64,000 nt of DNA, taken from Pseudarthrobacter oxydans (GTDB taxonomy: Bacteria; Actinomycetota; Actinomycetes; Actinomycetales; Micrococcaceae). Positions 18,790 through 27,602 of this stretch are shown piece by piece. The stretch is from contig NZ_CP139438.1 in the NCBI RefSeq assembly GCF_034258515.1, positions 3,720,001-3,784,000 of the forward strand, given 5' to 3'. The notes beneath the pieces were generated by a model that ran no database searches, was not told where the DNA came from, and saw nothing but the letters and a program-made list of their open reading frames with translations. The position numbers and the translations under genes were made by a program. Numbering within the stretch: the first letter of the stretch is position 1; each line of letters opens with the position of its first letter.

Positions 18790-20067
18790 ATGGCAGCATC
18801 ACCCGTGCCGTCGCTGTCCGCCGGAGACCTGGCCGACATTGACCGGCAACTGGCCGCCACGGACCGGCTGCTGGAGCAGAACTACCCGGGCGACGACGGC
18901 TCACGCCAGCCCGTCCACACGGTGTACGTCCCTGCGGACCGGTTCACGCCGTCGTTCGCTGCCGAGTGGGGCGCCGAAGCACTGGCTGCGGCCAAGGCCC
19001 ACGGCGGCTTCGAAAGGCTGGGGTCGCTCCTGGGCCAGGACACCGCACTAGCGGAGGCCGTTGCCCCGCGCGTTCAAGCCAAGCTCTCCAGCGAGCCCAT
19101 CGAGGACCTGCGCCTCGATTTTGAGGACGGCTTCGGGGACAGGGGCGACGACGCCGAGGACACCGCCGCTGTTGCCGCGGCTTCCGCCGTGGCCGCCGCA
19201 GTCGCGGCCGGGTCTGCTCCGCCGTTCATCGGCATCCGGTTCAAGTGCTTCGAGGCGGCCACCCGCTCCCGCGGGCTGCGGACCCTGGACCTGTTTGTCT
19301 CCGCCCTGGCCTCCGCCGGGGAACTCCCCGAAGGGCTGGTCCTGACCCTGCCCAAGGTGACCACCGTGGCCCAGGTCAAGGCTATGGACTACGCCGTCTC
19401 CCGGCTGGAGGACGTGCACTCCCTCCCGGCCGGACGGCTCCGTTTCGAGGTGCAGGTGGAAACACCGCAGCTCATCCTGGGGCCGGACGGAACGTCGCCG
19501 GTAGCGCAGCTCCCGCATGCTGTCCCGGGCCGGATCAGCGGCCTGCACTACGGCACGTACGACTACTCGGCGTCACTGCAGATCTCCGCCGAATACCAGT
19601 CCATGGAGCACCCCGTGGCGGACTTCGCCAAGGAGGTCATGCAGCTGGCGGTGGCCGGCACCGGCATCCGGCTCTCCGACGGATCCACGAACATCATCCC
19701 GGTGGGCGACAACGTGGAAAACGCCTGGCAGCTGCACGGCAGGCTGGTCAGGCGTTCACTTGAACGCGGCTACTACCAGGGCTGGGACCTGCACCCGGCA
19801 CAGCTCCCCAGCCGCTTCGCCGCCACCTATGCCTTCTACCGGCAGGGACTGCCCGCAGCCGCAGCCCGGCTGCGGAACTACGTTGAGCAGACCGCAGGCG
19901 GCGTCATGGATGAACCCGCCACCGCCCGGGCACTGGCCGCCTTCGTCCTCCGCGGCGTCCAGTGCGGCGCAGTCGGTGCGGATGAAGTCCAGGCGCTTGC
20001 CGGCGTCGGACTTCCGCAGCTCACTGCCCTGGCCCACCCGCGTCTCGCCACCACTTCCAACTCCTAG
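18790..20067 (+). CDS. HpcH/HpaI aldolase/CitE-like protein (DUF6986 type)
   Basis: The 425-residue protein has a CitE/HpaI-like TIM barrel: LRLDFEDGFGDRGDD near residue 110 provides acidic metal ligands, FEVQVETPQ near 220 holds the Arg/Glu-type strand, and HYGTYDYSASL and GWDLHPAQLPSR follow. It begins 3 bases after malate synthase, so the two are coupled. Malyl-CoA lyase or beta-methylmalyl-CoA chemistry is a family possibility, and an accessory role in glyoxylate use is an inference. The enzyme's reaction is not established from the sequence. Confidence 0.75.
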   Translation: MAASPVPSLSAGDLADIDRQLAATDRLLEQNYPGDDGSRQPVHTVYVPADRFTPSFAAEWGAEALAAAKAHGGFERLGSLLGQDTALAEAVAPRVQAKLSSEPIEDLRLDFEDGFGDRGDDAEDTAAVAAASAVAAAVAAGSAPPFIGIRFKCFEAATRSRGLRTLDLFVSALASAGELPEGLVLTLPKVTTVAQVKAMDYAVSRLEDVHSLPAGRLRFEVQVETPQLILGPDGTSPVAQLPHAVPGRISGLHYGTYDYSASLQISAEYQSMEHPVADFAKEVMQLAVAGTGIRLSDGSTNIIPVGDNVENAWQLHGRLVRRSLERGYYQGWDLHPAQLPSRFAATYAFYRQGLPAAAARLRNYVEQTAGGVMDEPATARALAAFVLRGVQCGAVGADEVQALAGVGLPQLTALAHPRLATTSNS

Positions 20068-20084
20068 GTAAGGACCTTCTCTTC

Positions 20085-20897
20085 ATGGGCAAGTACTACT
20101 CCCCCGCCGGCGGACTGCCGCCGCAGACCCACCTGACCACCGAACGGGCTATCGTCACCGAGGCCTATACGGTGATCCCCAAGGGCGTGATGACGGACAT
20201 CGTCACGTCCAACCTCCCGGGCTTTTCCAACACCCGCTCCTGGATCATCGCGCGGCCCATTTCCGGCTTCGCCACCACTTTCTCGCAGCTGATCGTGGAA
20301 ATCGCCCCGGGCGGCGGTGCTCCCAAGGCAGAGTTCGAGGCCGGCGTCGAAGGCGTCATTTTCGTGACCCGCGGCAGGCTCAACCTCAGGCTCAACGGCG
20401 AACTGCACCAAATGGAGGAAGGCGGCTACGCCTACCTGGCCGCCGGTGCTGAGTGGGGCCTGGAGAACGTTTCGGACGACGTCGTGTCCTTCCACTGGAT
20501 CCGCAAGGCCTACGAACGCCTTGAGGGCTACGAAGCCAAGTCCTTCGTCACCAACGAAAAGGACGTGGAGCCCACGTCCATGCCGGACACCAACGACGTC
20601 TGGAAGACCACCCGTTTCACGGACTCCAACGACCTTGCCCATGACATGCAGGTGAACATCGTGACGTTCCAGCCCGGCGGCGTCATCCCGTTCCCTGAAA
20701 CCCACGTCATGGAGCACGGCCTGTACGTCCTCGAGGGCAAGGCCATGTACCTGTTGAACAATGACTGGGTGGAGGTGGAGGCCGGGGACTTCATGTGGCT
20801 GCGCGCGTTCTGCCCCCAGGCCTGCTACGCCGGCGGCCCGGGCGAGTTCCGCTACCTGCTCTACAAGGACATGAACCGCCAGGTGCGCCTCACCTGA
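20085..20897 (+). CDS. allE: (S)-ureidoglycine aminohydrolase (bicupin)
   Basis: The 270-residue protein consists of two cupin domains, about residues 50-130 and 175-265. The C-terminal one has FPETHVMEHGLYVLEG, the Mn-binding His/Glu cluster. The AllE/UGHY family hydrolyses (S)-ureidoglycine to (S)-ureidoglycolate and ammonia after allantoate breakdown. It is the last gene of the malic enzyme to DUF6986 operon, 17 bases after its neighbour. The match to E. coli AllE (YlbA) is by layout and motifs; the allantoate amidohydrolase and ureidoglycolate enzymes are not in the window. Confidence 0.9.
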   Translation: MGKYYSPAGGLPPQTHLTTERAIVTEAYTVIPKGVMTDIVTSNLPGFSNTRSWIIARPISGFATTFSQLIVEIAPGGGAPKAEFEAGVEGVIFVTRGRLNLRLNGELHQMEEGGYAYLAAGAEWGLENVSDDVVSFHWIRKAYERLEGYEAKSFVTNEKDVEPTSMPDTNDVWKTTRFTDSNDLAHDMQVNIVTFQPGGVIPFPETHVMEHGLYVLEGKAMYLLNNDWVEVEAGDFMWLRAFCPQACYAGGPGEFRYLLYKDMNRQVRLT

Positions 20898-20903
20898 TCC
20901 CCT

Positions 20904-20969
20904 CCCAACTAGGTAGCGCCAAGTGTCGTTTTGAGGCTCCAAAACGACACTTGGCGCTACTTAGTTGGG
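20904..20969. repeat. Long intergenic palindrome, 30-bp arms
   Basis: Two 30-base arms around a 6-base loop pair with one mismatch; the core is TAGCGCCAAGTGTCGTTTT. It begins six bases after the ureidoglycine aminohydrolase stop and ends 14 bases before the next start. No T-run follows. It can act as a transcript end, but the very high arm identity is more like a mobile or REP-type palindrome. Confidence 0.9.
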
Positions 20970-20983
20970 GGAAAATTGGTGGC

Positions 20984-22135
20984 ATGGGCACAAACTGGGG
21001 CCGCGGGTCGAAGCGGGTCGCGGCTGTCCTGTGCGCAACCCTGCTGGCAGCGTCCCTGCCCGGCTGTACCGGGGAGCCGCAACCTCCGGAGCCTGAGCCG
21101 GACAAGCCTGCCGCTTTCGCCCTCCTGGAGGACTTCAGTGCCCGGATGCTCGCGGAAGGCGCTCCCGCAGTCCTGGTCTCCGTCCGGACCCGGGGCACCA
21201 CCTGGACGCATGCCGCCGGCGTGCGGAGCCTGGAAACGGGCGAGCCGGCCACGGTTTCCGATCCTGTCCGCGTAGGTGGCATCACTGAATCCTTCATCGC
21301 GGTTTCGGTGATGAAGCTGGCGGCGGAGGGGAAGCTTGACCTGGACGCCGGGGTAGACCAATACCTGCCCGAGTTCGGCAGCGTCCTCCATCCACCCGGC
21401 CCTGTGACTGTCCGCCAGCTTTTGACGCACGAATCAGGACTTCCCGACTTCTCGGTCCCCCTCCTGGCGTCCGGCAATTGGGCGGAAACGATGAACCGGC
21501 CGCTCAGCCTTGAACAGCAACTGGCCCTGGCCGCCACCTTGCCGTGGGACGGCCGGCTGGCACGGATCTTCGACTATTCCCGCTCGAACTATGCAGCCCT
21601 GGCACTGATTGTCGAGCGGCTCCGCGGCGAAGGGATCGAGCAGGTCCTCGCCGATGACACGGCCAGGCCCCTGGGCCTGGCGAAAACCCGGCTTGGCGGC
21701 TCCCCGCCCATGGGAATGATCCACGGCTACGTCGCCCTTGAAGGCAGGCGCACGGACGTCAGCATGCCGGCCTGGCAGGCGGAATCCCCTTCAACCGGGG
21801 CCGTGTCCACCGTGGAGGAAGTGAACAGTTTCTACGCCGCGCTGCTGGAGGGCAGGCTGCTTCCTCCGGACAGCGTGACGGCCATGAAGGGCGGCTACTC
21901 GCAGTACTACGGTTTTGCCCTGCGCCGCTGGAACAACACCTGCAACAACCGGTTCTACTATGGCCTTCCCGGTGATACCGACGGCTACGGCACGGTTGCC
22001 ATGACCAGCGAGGACGGCCGCAGCCAGCTGGCGCTGGCGGTCGCCTACCCTCCCGCACCGCCCACCCTCGAGCTCAACCCGCTGATCCTTGAGATGCAGG
22101 ACGTGGCCCAGGAAGCCCTCAACACGCTGTGCTGA
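20984..22135 (+). CDS. Lipoprotein of the serine beta-lactamase/PBP4* fold with degraded active site
   Basis: The 383-residue product starts with a lipoprotein signal peptide: charged start, hydrophobic stretch, and lipobox SLPGC with Cys28. The rest aligns with class C beta-lactamase/DD-carboxypeptidase-like proteins (EGKLDLDAGV, VTVRQLLTHESGLPDF). Where the family has the catalytic SxxK it reads GITE (99-102), where YxN is expected it reads YSR (198-200), and the HTG/KTG triad is replaced by LPG near 333. An SVMK at 108-111 is one helix turn off and probably not catalytic. It is anchored to the outer face of the membrane. ATG 20984 is chosen because it starts the signal peptide. Confidence 0.85.
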   Translation: MGTNWGRGSKRVAAVLCATLLAASLPGCTGEPQPPEPEPDKPAAFALLEDFSARMLAEGAPAVLVSVRTRGTTWTHAAGVRSLETGEPATVSDPVRVGGITESFIAVSVMKLAAEGKLDLDAGVDQYLPEFGSVLHPPGPVTVRQLLTHESGLPDFSVPLLASGNWAETMNRPLSLEQQLALAATLPWDGRLARIFDYSRSNYAALALIVERLRGEGIEQVLADDTARPLGLAKTRLGGSPPMGMIHGYVALEGRRTDVSMPAWQAESPSTGAVSTVEEVNSFYAALLEGRLLPPDSVTAMKGGYSQYYGFALRRWNNTCNNRFYYGLPGDTDGYGTVAMTSEDGRSQLALAVAYPPAPPTLELNPLILEMQDVAQEALNTLC

Positions 22136-22164
22136 GGGCTTCGTGCCGGGGTTTCACGCCGGGT

Positions 22165-23346
22165 TCAGGCGCCGGGGTTGAGGACCACCTTGATGCAGCC
22201 GTCCTCTTTCTTCTGGAACTTCTCATACAGGGCCGGCGCCCCCTCCAGCCCCGAACGGTGGGTGACCAGGTCCATCACACCCAGCGGATCGGCGTCGTCC
22301 TCCACCAGCGGCAGGATGTCCTCGGTCCAGCGCCGGACATTGCATTGCCCCATCCGCACCTGGAGCTGCTTGTCGAACATGGCCAGCAGCGGCATGGGGC
22401 TCGCCTGGCCGCCGTACACGCCGCTCAGGGACAGCGTCCCGCCGCGCCGCACGGCATCGATGGAGGTGTGCAGTGCGGCGAGGCGGTCCACCCCGGCGGT
22501 CTCCATCGCCTTCCGGGCGAGTTTGTCGGGCAGCAGTCCAAGCGCCTGGTGCGCAAAGCCGGCAACCGGGGAACCGTGGGCTTCCATGCCGACGGCGTCA
22601 ATCACCGCGTCCGGACCCCTTCCGGCTGTCATCTCCCGCAGCTGGTCCGCCACGTCCTCGCCGTAGTCGAGCGTTTCGACGCCGTGCCGCGCCGCCATGG
22701 CGCGGCGTTCGGGAACAGGGTCCACGCCGATGACCCGCAGGCCCCGCTGGACGCCGATCCGGCCGGCGAACTGGCCCACGGGCCCTAGCCCGAACACTGC
22801 CAGGGTGCCTCCCGGTGGAACGTCCGCGTACTCCACCCCCTGCCAGGCAGTGGGCAGGATGTCGGAGAGGAACAGGTAGCGCTCGTCCGGGAGCTCGGTT
22901 CCCACTTTCACCGGACCGTAATCGGCATGCGGCACCCGCAGATACTCGGCCTGGCCGCCGGGAACAGAACCGTACAGCTCCGAGAAGCCAAAGAGCGCAG
23001 CGCCGGAACCCTTACTTTTGACCTGGGTGGTTTCGCACTGGGACTGGAGGCCCTGGCTGCACATGAAGCAGTGGCCGCAGGAGATGTTGAAGGGAACCAC
23101 CACCCTGTCATCCTTGCGGAGGTTGGTGACGGCGCTGCCCACCTCCTCTACGATGCCCATCGGTTCATGGCCGATCACGTCGCCCTTGTGCATGTACGGT
23201 CCCAGGACCTCGTACAGGTGCAGGTCCGAGCCGCAGATTGCCGTAGAGGTGATGCGGACAATGGCATCGGTGGGTTCCTGGATCACGGGATCAGGTACTT
23301 CTTCCACGCTTACCGAGCGTTTTCCTTGCCAGGTCAGTGCTTTCAC
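22165..23346 (-). CDS. Zinc-dependent alcohol/formaldehyde dehydrogenase-like protein
   Basis: The 393-residue medium-chain dehydrogenase has ICGSDLHLY (catalytic zinc Cys), GHEPMG, a structural-zinc set in CGHCFMCSQGLQSQC, and a Rossmann motif FGLGPVGQFAG near residue 185. The layout, with an insertion near HQALGL, is that of glutathione-independent formaldehyde dehydrogenase-like enzymes. Substrate is not determined. It is a single gene, convergent with the lipoprotein gene and divergent from a small hypothetical. Confidence 0.9.
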   Translation of the reverse strand: MKALTWQGKRSVSVEEVPDPVIQEPTDAIVRITSTAICGSDLHLYEVLGPYMHKGDVIGHEPMGIVEEVGSAVTNLRKDDRVVVPFNISCGHCFMCSQGLQSQCETTQVKSKGSGAALFGFSELYGSVPGGQAEYLRVPHADYGPVKVGTELPDERYLFLSDILPTAWQGVEYADVPPGGTLAVFGLGPVGQFAGRIGVQRGLRVIGVDPVPERRAMAARHGVETLDYGEDVADQLREMTAGRGPDAVIDAVGMEAHGSPVAGFAHQALGLLPDKLARKAMETAGVDRLAALHTSIDAVRRGGTLSLSGVYGGQASPMPLLAMFDKQLQVRMGQCNVRRWTEDILPLVEDDADPLGVMDLVTHRSGLEGAPALYEKFQKKEDGCIKVVLNPGA

Positions 23347-23516
23347 GATTCGCCTTTCTGGAGGTTCTGCCTTCAGTCCGGGCCGCAGCCCGTCATTCGA
23401 CGCTATCGGCTTCCAACAGAAAAGATAAGTAGGCTGACTAAATACTTGCCGTCCCGGCCCCGGGCTCCTAGCGTGGGAAGGGCCAGCTCCGCAGCTACGT
23501 ATGAAAGAGGAACGCC

Positions 23517-23765
23517 ATGTCGCTCTACCAGCCGGAACCCGTTGAGATCTCCACGCGCATGCGGCCCGGCGAGTGGAGCGAGGAAAGCCTGGAGGCGCTC
23601 GTCAACAGCTACCGGACCCGCATCATGGAGATGGGAGCCAACATGGCGGAAGTGCTCACGGACATTGAGCGGAACGACGACGGATCGGTCAAGGTTGCGG
23701 TGGTATGGAACAAGGCCGCGAATGCAGGCGACGAGGACGCCGTTGCGGGCGGGCAGGCGCCTTGA
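23517..23765 (+). CDS. Small hypothetical protein, 82 residues
   Basis: The frame starts at ATG 23517 after AAAGAGGAACGCC, a good ribosome site. The product is soluble with a predicted central helix (EESLEALVNSYRTRIMEMGANMAEVL) and an acidic C-terminus; no family is recognised. It is divergent from the alcohol dehydrogenase across a 170-base gap with an AT-rich TAAGTA/TACTT stretch at 23426-23447. Confidence 0.6.
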   Translation: MSLYQPEPVEISTRMRPGEWSEESLEALVNSYRTRIMEMGANMAEVLTDIERNDDGSVKVAVVWNKAANAGDEDAVAGGQAP

Positions 23766-23798
23766 CCCGGCGTGGTACCAAGCCTGTGCAATGCGGTT

Positions 23799-24506
23799 TC
23801 AGGGCCGCGCGAGCAGCCGGCCGATGGCACTTGACGTCAGGTTTTGCAGCAGGTCCTGCGGCCCTTCATAGACTTCCACCGCCCCCGCCTCCCGGAGTTC
23901 GGCGGCGCTGACTCCGCCGCAGGTAACACCGATGGCGGGAATCCCCAATGCCCCCGCGGCCAGCATGTCCCAAACGGCGTCTCCAATGAAGACGGCGTCC
24001 GCGGCCTCCACGCCGATCGCGTCGAGTGCCGCCACCAGGATGTCCGGGGCGGGCTTGCTCTCCTTGGCGTCGTTGGCGCTGGTGGCGCTGTCAATGAAGG
24101 CATCGGCGTCGAGGACGGACCCCATGACCGCAAGGTCCTTCTTGCGGGCGGATGAGGCCAGCGCAACGGCCAGGCCGCCGGCATGGCATTGGGCCAGCAG
24201 GTCCTTTGCCCCCTTGAAGGCGCGGAGCGCGGGCCAGTGGGATGCATAGAGCGCACCATGGCTGGCCATCACCTCCGGGTCCGCGGACCGGTCCCGCCCC
24301 TCGGGCAGGAGGCTGTCCACCAACCGGTCGCCGCCCATGCCCACATAGTGGTGGATGGAGGCCATGGGGATGTCATAGCCGTGCTCTCGGAAGGCGCCCC
24401 ACCAGGCAATGGTGTGGATGTAGGACGAGTCGATCAGGGTCCCGTCAACGTCAAAAAGAACCCCCCGGCGTCGCCCGCCAGGGGGTGTGGTGCCTTGGGG
24501 TGCCAT
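23799..24506 (-). CDS. HAD-superfamily hydrolase (phosphoglycolate phosphatase-like)
   Basis: The 235-residue protein has HAD motif I DVDGTLID near residue 19, motif II ALASSARK near 115, motif III SKPAPD and motif IV GDAVWDM. The helical cap lies between motifs I and II (C1 type). Such enzymes dephosphorylate small sugar phosphates or phosphoglycolate; the substrate cannot be read here. Its ATG overlaps the stop of the upstream small gene by one base (TGATG), so the pair is translationally coupled. Confidence 0.88.
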   Translation of the reverse strand: MAPQGTTPPGGRRRGVLFDVDGTLIDSSYIHTIAWWGAFREHGYDIPMASIHHYVGMGGDRLVDSLLPEGRDRSADPEVMASHGALYASHWPALRAFKGAKDLLAQCHAGGLAVALASSARKKDLAVMGSVLDADAFIDSATSANDAKESKPAPDILVAALDAIGVEAADAVFIGDAVWDMLAAGALGIPAIGVTCGGVSAAELREAGAVEVYEGPQDLLQNLTSSAIGRLLARP

Positions 24507-24796
24507 CAGCCTACCGCTGCCCGTTTGGCCGCAGGGGCCTTCTTTCGGCGGGCTGCTTCCTCCTTGGCGGAGTTCACGGGGCGGACGCGTTCCCGGAGAA
24601 CCGTACCGGCGCCGTCGTGGCTCTTATCCCGGATCAGGCCGGTACCGGCAATCTCCCGCGCCAGTGCCACGCCGGCAACCGCGGCCCTTTTGGTGGGAAA
24701 GGTGACCGAGATGGCCATCAGGCTCCCTGCTCCGTCCAGCATCCGGATCCTGTAGCCGCCGTCAGGCGCATCCACGAGCTCAAAATACCCGGCCAT
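24506..24796 (-). CDS. YegP-like small protein (DUF1508 type)
   Basis: The 96-residue product starts MAGYFELVDAPDGGYRIRMLD, typical of the DUF1508/YegP fold, a small alpha/beta protein found in stress contexts but without an assigned reaction. The second half is Lys/Arg/Ala-rich. ATG 24796 is preceded by GGAGGAG eight bases away; an upstream GTG at 24820 is less likely. It shares TGATG with the HAD gene and is preceded by the palindrome at 24859-24870. Confidence 0.65.
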   Translation of the reverse strand: MAGYFELVDAPDGGYRIRMLDGAGSLMAISVTFPTKRAAVAGVALAREIAGTGLIRDKSHDGAGTVLRERVRPVNSAKEEAARRKKAPAAKRAAVG

Positions 24797-24858
24797 GCAA
24801 ATCACTCCTCCGTCAGTCACCGCGTTGTGCTTTGTTGGAGCACTCCATGAGGTGTTAG

Positions 24859-24870
24859 TAAGTATACTTA
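24859..24870. promoter_or_regulatory. Perfect palindrome TAAGTATACTTA
   Basis: This 12-bp perfect palindrome is conspicuous in GC-rich DNA and lies 63 bases upstream of the YegP-like gene. A similar site occurs at 42630-42645. It may be a repressor operator or overlap a -10 region; the binding protein is unknown. Confidence 0.4.
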
Positions 24871-24910
24871 TCTATTGCGCGAAGGAGAAGAGACCCCGGG
24901 CCGCGCCGCC

Positions 24911-26719
24911 TCAGCACGGTTCCGCCGCCTCCGGCGGAATGGGGGTGTCACTCCGCCGAACCGTATCCTGATGGAGCTCCAAAGCGCTAGTCACAAGCGC
25001 GAAGTGACTGAAGGCCTGCGGCGTATTGCCCAACTGCCGGCCGGCTTTCACGGCCCACTCCTCGCTCAGCAGGCCGACGTCGTTCCGCAGGTCCAGCAGC
25101 CGCTCGAAAAGCTCCCGCGATTCCTCGTGCCGTCCCGCGCCCAGCAGTGCCTCCACCAGCCAGAAGGAGCACGCAAGGAAGACGCCCTCGTCCCCCGGCA
25201 GGCCGTCGTCGCTCTCTTCAGGGCGGTACCGCAGGACGAACCCGTCCTGCGTAAGGTCACGCTGGATCGCCTCGATGGTTCCAATCACCCGGGGATCATC
25301 GGGCGGCAGGAACCCTACGCGCGGAATCAGGAGGAGGCTGGCGTCCAGCTCGGACCGGCCGTAGGACTGCACGAAAGTATTGCGGGCAGCGTCAAAGCCA
25401 TTGGCCATGACGTCCTGGCGGATGGTCTCCCGCAGCCTTTCCCACCGCTCGGCCGGACCCGGTAGCCCGGACTCCCGGACGCCTTTCACCATCCGGTCCG
25501 CCGCCACCCAGGCCATCACCTTAGAGTGGGTGAAGTGGCGGCGCGGGCCCCGCATTTCCCAGAGGCCGTTGTCCGGCTGGTCCCAGATCGTCTCCAGGTG
25601 TTCCATGAGGGCCAGCTGGACGTCCCAGGCCTCGTCCGGATGCGTCAGCAGCGAATTCCGGGTCAGCGCGAGGCAGTCCAGCACTTCGCCCCAGACGTCC
25701 AGCTGCAGCTGCTCCGCCGCTCCGTTGCCGATGCGCACCGGAGACGAATTCTCGTAGCCCTTCAGCCAGGGCAGCTCCATCTCCGGCAGGCGGCGCTCGC
25801 CGTGGATGCCGTACATGATCTGCAGGTCCGCGGGGTCTCCGGCCACCGCCCGGAGCAGCCAGTCCCGCCAGGCGGCCGCCTCCGCCGTGTAGCCGGCTGC
25901 CAGGAGGGCCTGGAGCGTCATGGTGGCGTCCCGCAGCCAGCAGTAGCGGTAGTCCCAGTTGCGGGGGCCGCCCAGCTGCTCCGGCAGGGACGTGGTCACG
26001 GCCGCCACGATGCCGCCGGTGGGGGCGTAGGTCAGCGCCTTCAGCGTCACAAGCGAGCGCACAACCGCGTCCTGGTACTTCCCCTTGACGGTGCACTGGG
26101 AAGCCCAGCCGCGCCAGAAGGCGGACGTGGTGCGCAGGACTTCCTCCGCGTCCACCGTGTGCGGCCGGGCCACATGGCTTGGCGCCCAGGTGAGCACGAA
26201 CGGGACGCGGTCCCCGGCGTTGACCGTGAAGTCGCTGACGGTGTGCATGTTCTCGCTCTGAAGCGGCGCGGGCGTGACGAAATAGACAGCATCCGGGCCT
26301 GCGATGGCGTGGAGCCCCAGCTTGTCCCGACGGACCCACGGGATGATGTGGCCGTAATCAAAGCGGAGGACAAGCTCACTGTGCATCGGCACGCTGCCGC
26401 TCACCCCCTCAACGATGCGAACGATGTCCGCCACGGAGTCGCGGGGCGGCATGAAGTCGATGACCCGCACGGTGCCGTCGGGGGTTTCCCACTCCGTCTC
26501 CAGCACCAGCGTGCCGTCCCGGTAGGCCCTCCGGGTGCACGGCCCGCCGCTCTTGGGCGCCAGCAGCCAACGGCCGGCCTCCGGCGTATCCAGCAGCGAG
26601 TTGAAGCAGGCCGGGGAATCGAACCGGGGAAGGCACAGCCAGTCGATGGAGCCGTCCTTGCTGATCAGGGCCCCGGTTTGAAGGTCGCCGACCACCGCGT
26701 AATCTTCAATTCGCGCCAT
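24911..26719 (-). CDS. Glycoside hydrolase family 15 protein (glucoamylase/trehalase-like)
   Basis: The 602-residue protein begins MARIEDYAVVGDLQTGALIS, the common N-terminus of actinobacterial GH15 proteins, with a beta-sandwich domain (about 1-220) and an (alpha/alpha)6 barrel after GGPRNWDYRYCWLRDA (about 280). Probable catalytic glutamates lie in KGYENSSPVRIGNGA and in the C-terminal GDEGVFLACSFWLVE. Members act on trehalose or alpha-glucans. ATG 26719 is preceded by AAGGAC; the much longer open frame upstream overlaps DUF72 on the other strand and is rejected. No signal peptide, so it is cytoplasmic. Confidence 0.9.
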   Translation of the reverse strand: MARIEDYAVVGDLQTGALISKDGSIDWLCLPRFDSPACFNSLLDTPEAGRWLLAPKSGGPCTRRAYRDGTLVLETEWETPDGTVRVIDFMPPRDSVADIVRIVEGVSGSVPMHSELVLRFDYGHIIPWVRRDKLGLHAIAGPDAVYFVTPAPLQSENMHTVSDFTVNAGDRVPFVLTWAPSHVARPHTVDAEEVLRTTSAFWRGWASQCTVKGKYQDAVVRSLVTLKALTYAPTGGIVAAVTTSLPEQLGGPRNWDYRYCWLRDATMTLQALLAAGYTAEAAAWRDWLLRAVAGDPADLQIMYGIHGERRLPEMELPWLKGYENSSPVRIGNGAAEQLQLDVWGEVLDCLALTRNSLLTHPDEAWDVQLALMEHLETIWDQPDNGLWEMRGPRRHFTHSKVMAWVAADRMVKGVRESGLPGPAERWERLRETIRQDVMANGFDAARNTFVQSYGRSELDASLLLIPRVGFLPPDDPRVIGTIEAIQRDLTQDGFVLRYRPEESDDGLPGDEGVFLACSFWLVEALLGAGRHEESRELFERLLDLRNDVGLLSEEWAVKAGRQLGNTPQAFSHFALVTSALELHQDTVRRSDTPIPPEAAEPC

Positions 26720-26803
26720 GTCCTTACCCTGCCACAGCCGCCCCGAAAAGGAAGGGCATCCGCCGGTGTAGCCTGAAGGAATGCCGGCCGGCGGGAAGGA
26801 ACT

Positions 26804-27535
26804 ATGGCAATCCACATCGGAACCTCCGGCTGGAGCTACGACCACTGGGAAAACGTCCTCTACCCGCCCAAATTGCCGGTGAGGGACAGGCTTGCCCACT
26901 ATGTCTCCCGCTTCAGCACCGTTGAGCTCAATGCCAGCTTCTACCGCTGGCCCCGGGACACCACCTTCGCGGGCTGGAACCGGCGGCTGCCGCACGGCTT
27001 CACCATGTCCGTCAAGGCTCCCCGCGGCCTGACCCACGCCCGGAAGCTGTACCAGCCGGAGGTGTGGCTGGAGCGGATCGAGCGGTGCTGGCACGAACTC
27101 GGTGACAAACGGGCAGTCCTCCTGGTCCAGTTGCCACCCGGCATGGAACGCGATGACGCCCGGCTGGAGTACTTCCTGGCCATGGTTCCGGAGTGGATCC
27201 GGGTGTCCGTCGAGTTCCGGCATGCGAGCTGGGACAGCCCGGAGGTGTACGCCCTGCTGGAACGGCACCAGGCCGCCTACTGCATCATGAGCGGGGCCAA
27301 CCTTCCCTGCATCCTGCGGACCACCGCCCCGTTCACGTATGTCCGGCTGCACGGCCCGGACCACGAGCACCTCTACGCTGGCTCCTACTCGGACACCGAC
27401 CTGCACTGGTGGGCGGACCGCATCCGCGAGTGGTCCGGCAACGGCCTGGACGTGTATGCCTATTTCAATAACGACGGCGGCGGCAACGCCGTGCGGAACG
27501 CCGAGACCCTGCGCTGGATCCTGGGGGAAGGGTGA
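26804..27535 (+). CDS. DUF72 family protein
   Basis: The 243-residue protein has the DUF72 hallmarks IGTSGWSYDHW at the N-terminus, RLAHYVSRFSTVELNASFYRWP near 33, and YVRLHGPDHEHLYAG near the C-terminus. It is a TIM-barrel-like fold with no proven reaction. GGAAGGAACT before ATG 26804 is a good ribosome site. It diverges from the GH15 gene with 84 bases between and is followed by the APP1 gene 67 bases on. Confidence 0.9.
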   Translation: MAIHIGTSGWSYDHWENVLYPPKLPVRDRLAHYVSRFSTVELNASFYRWPRDTTFAGWNRRLPHGFTMSVKAPRGLTHARKLYQPEVWLERIERCWHELGDKRAVLLVQLPPGMERDDARLEYFLAMVPEWIRVSVEFRHASWDSPEVYALLERHQAAYCIMSGANLPCILRTTAPFTYVRLHGPDHEHLYAGSYSDTDLHWWADRIREWSGNGLDVYAYFNNDGGGNAVRNAETLRWILGEG

Positions 27536-27602
27536 CGTCACGGAGTGAGGGCAAGCAGCCGGAAGTGGCCCCGCGCGGTGCAGCCTGTGGCAGAGTGGTT
27601 CC

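Noticed and set aside
20795..20983. Longer start for the lipoprotein at 20795
   Set aside because: It overlaps the ureidoglycine aminohydrolase gene and the palindrome; the signal peptide begins at 20984.
20984..22135. SVMK at residues 108-111 as the catalytic SxxK
   Set aside because: By alignment to the family, SxxK should be nine residues earlier, where GITE is found.
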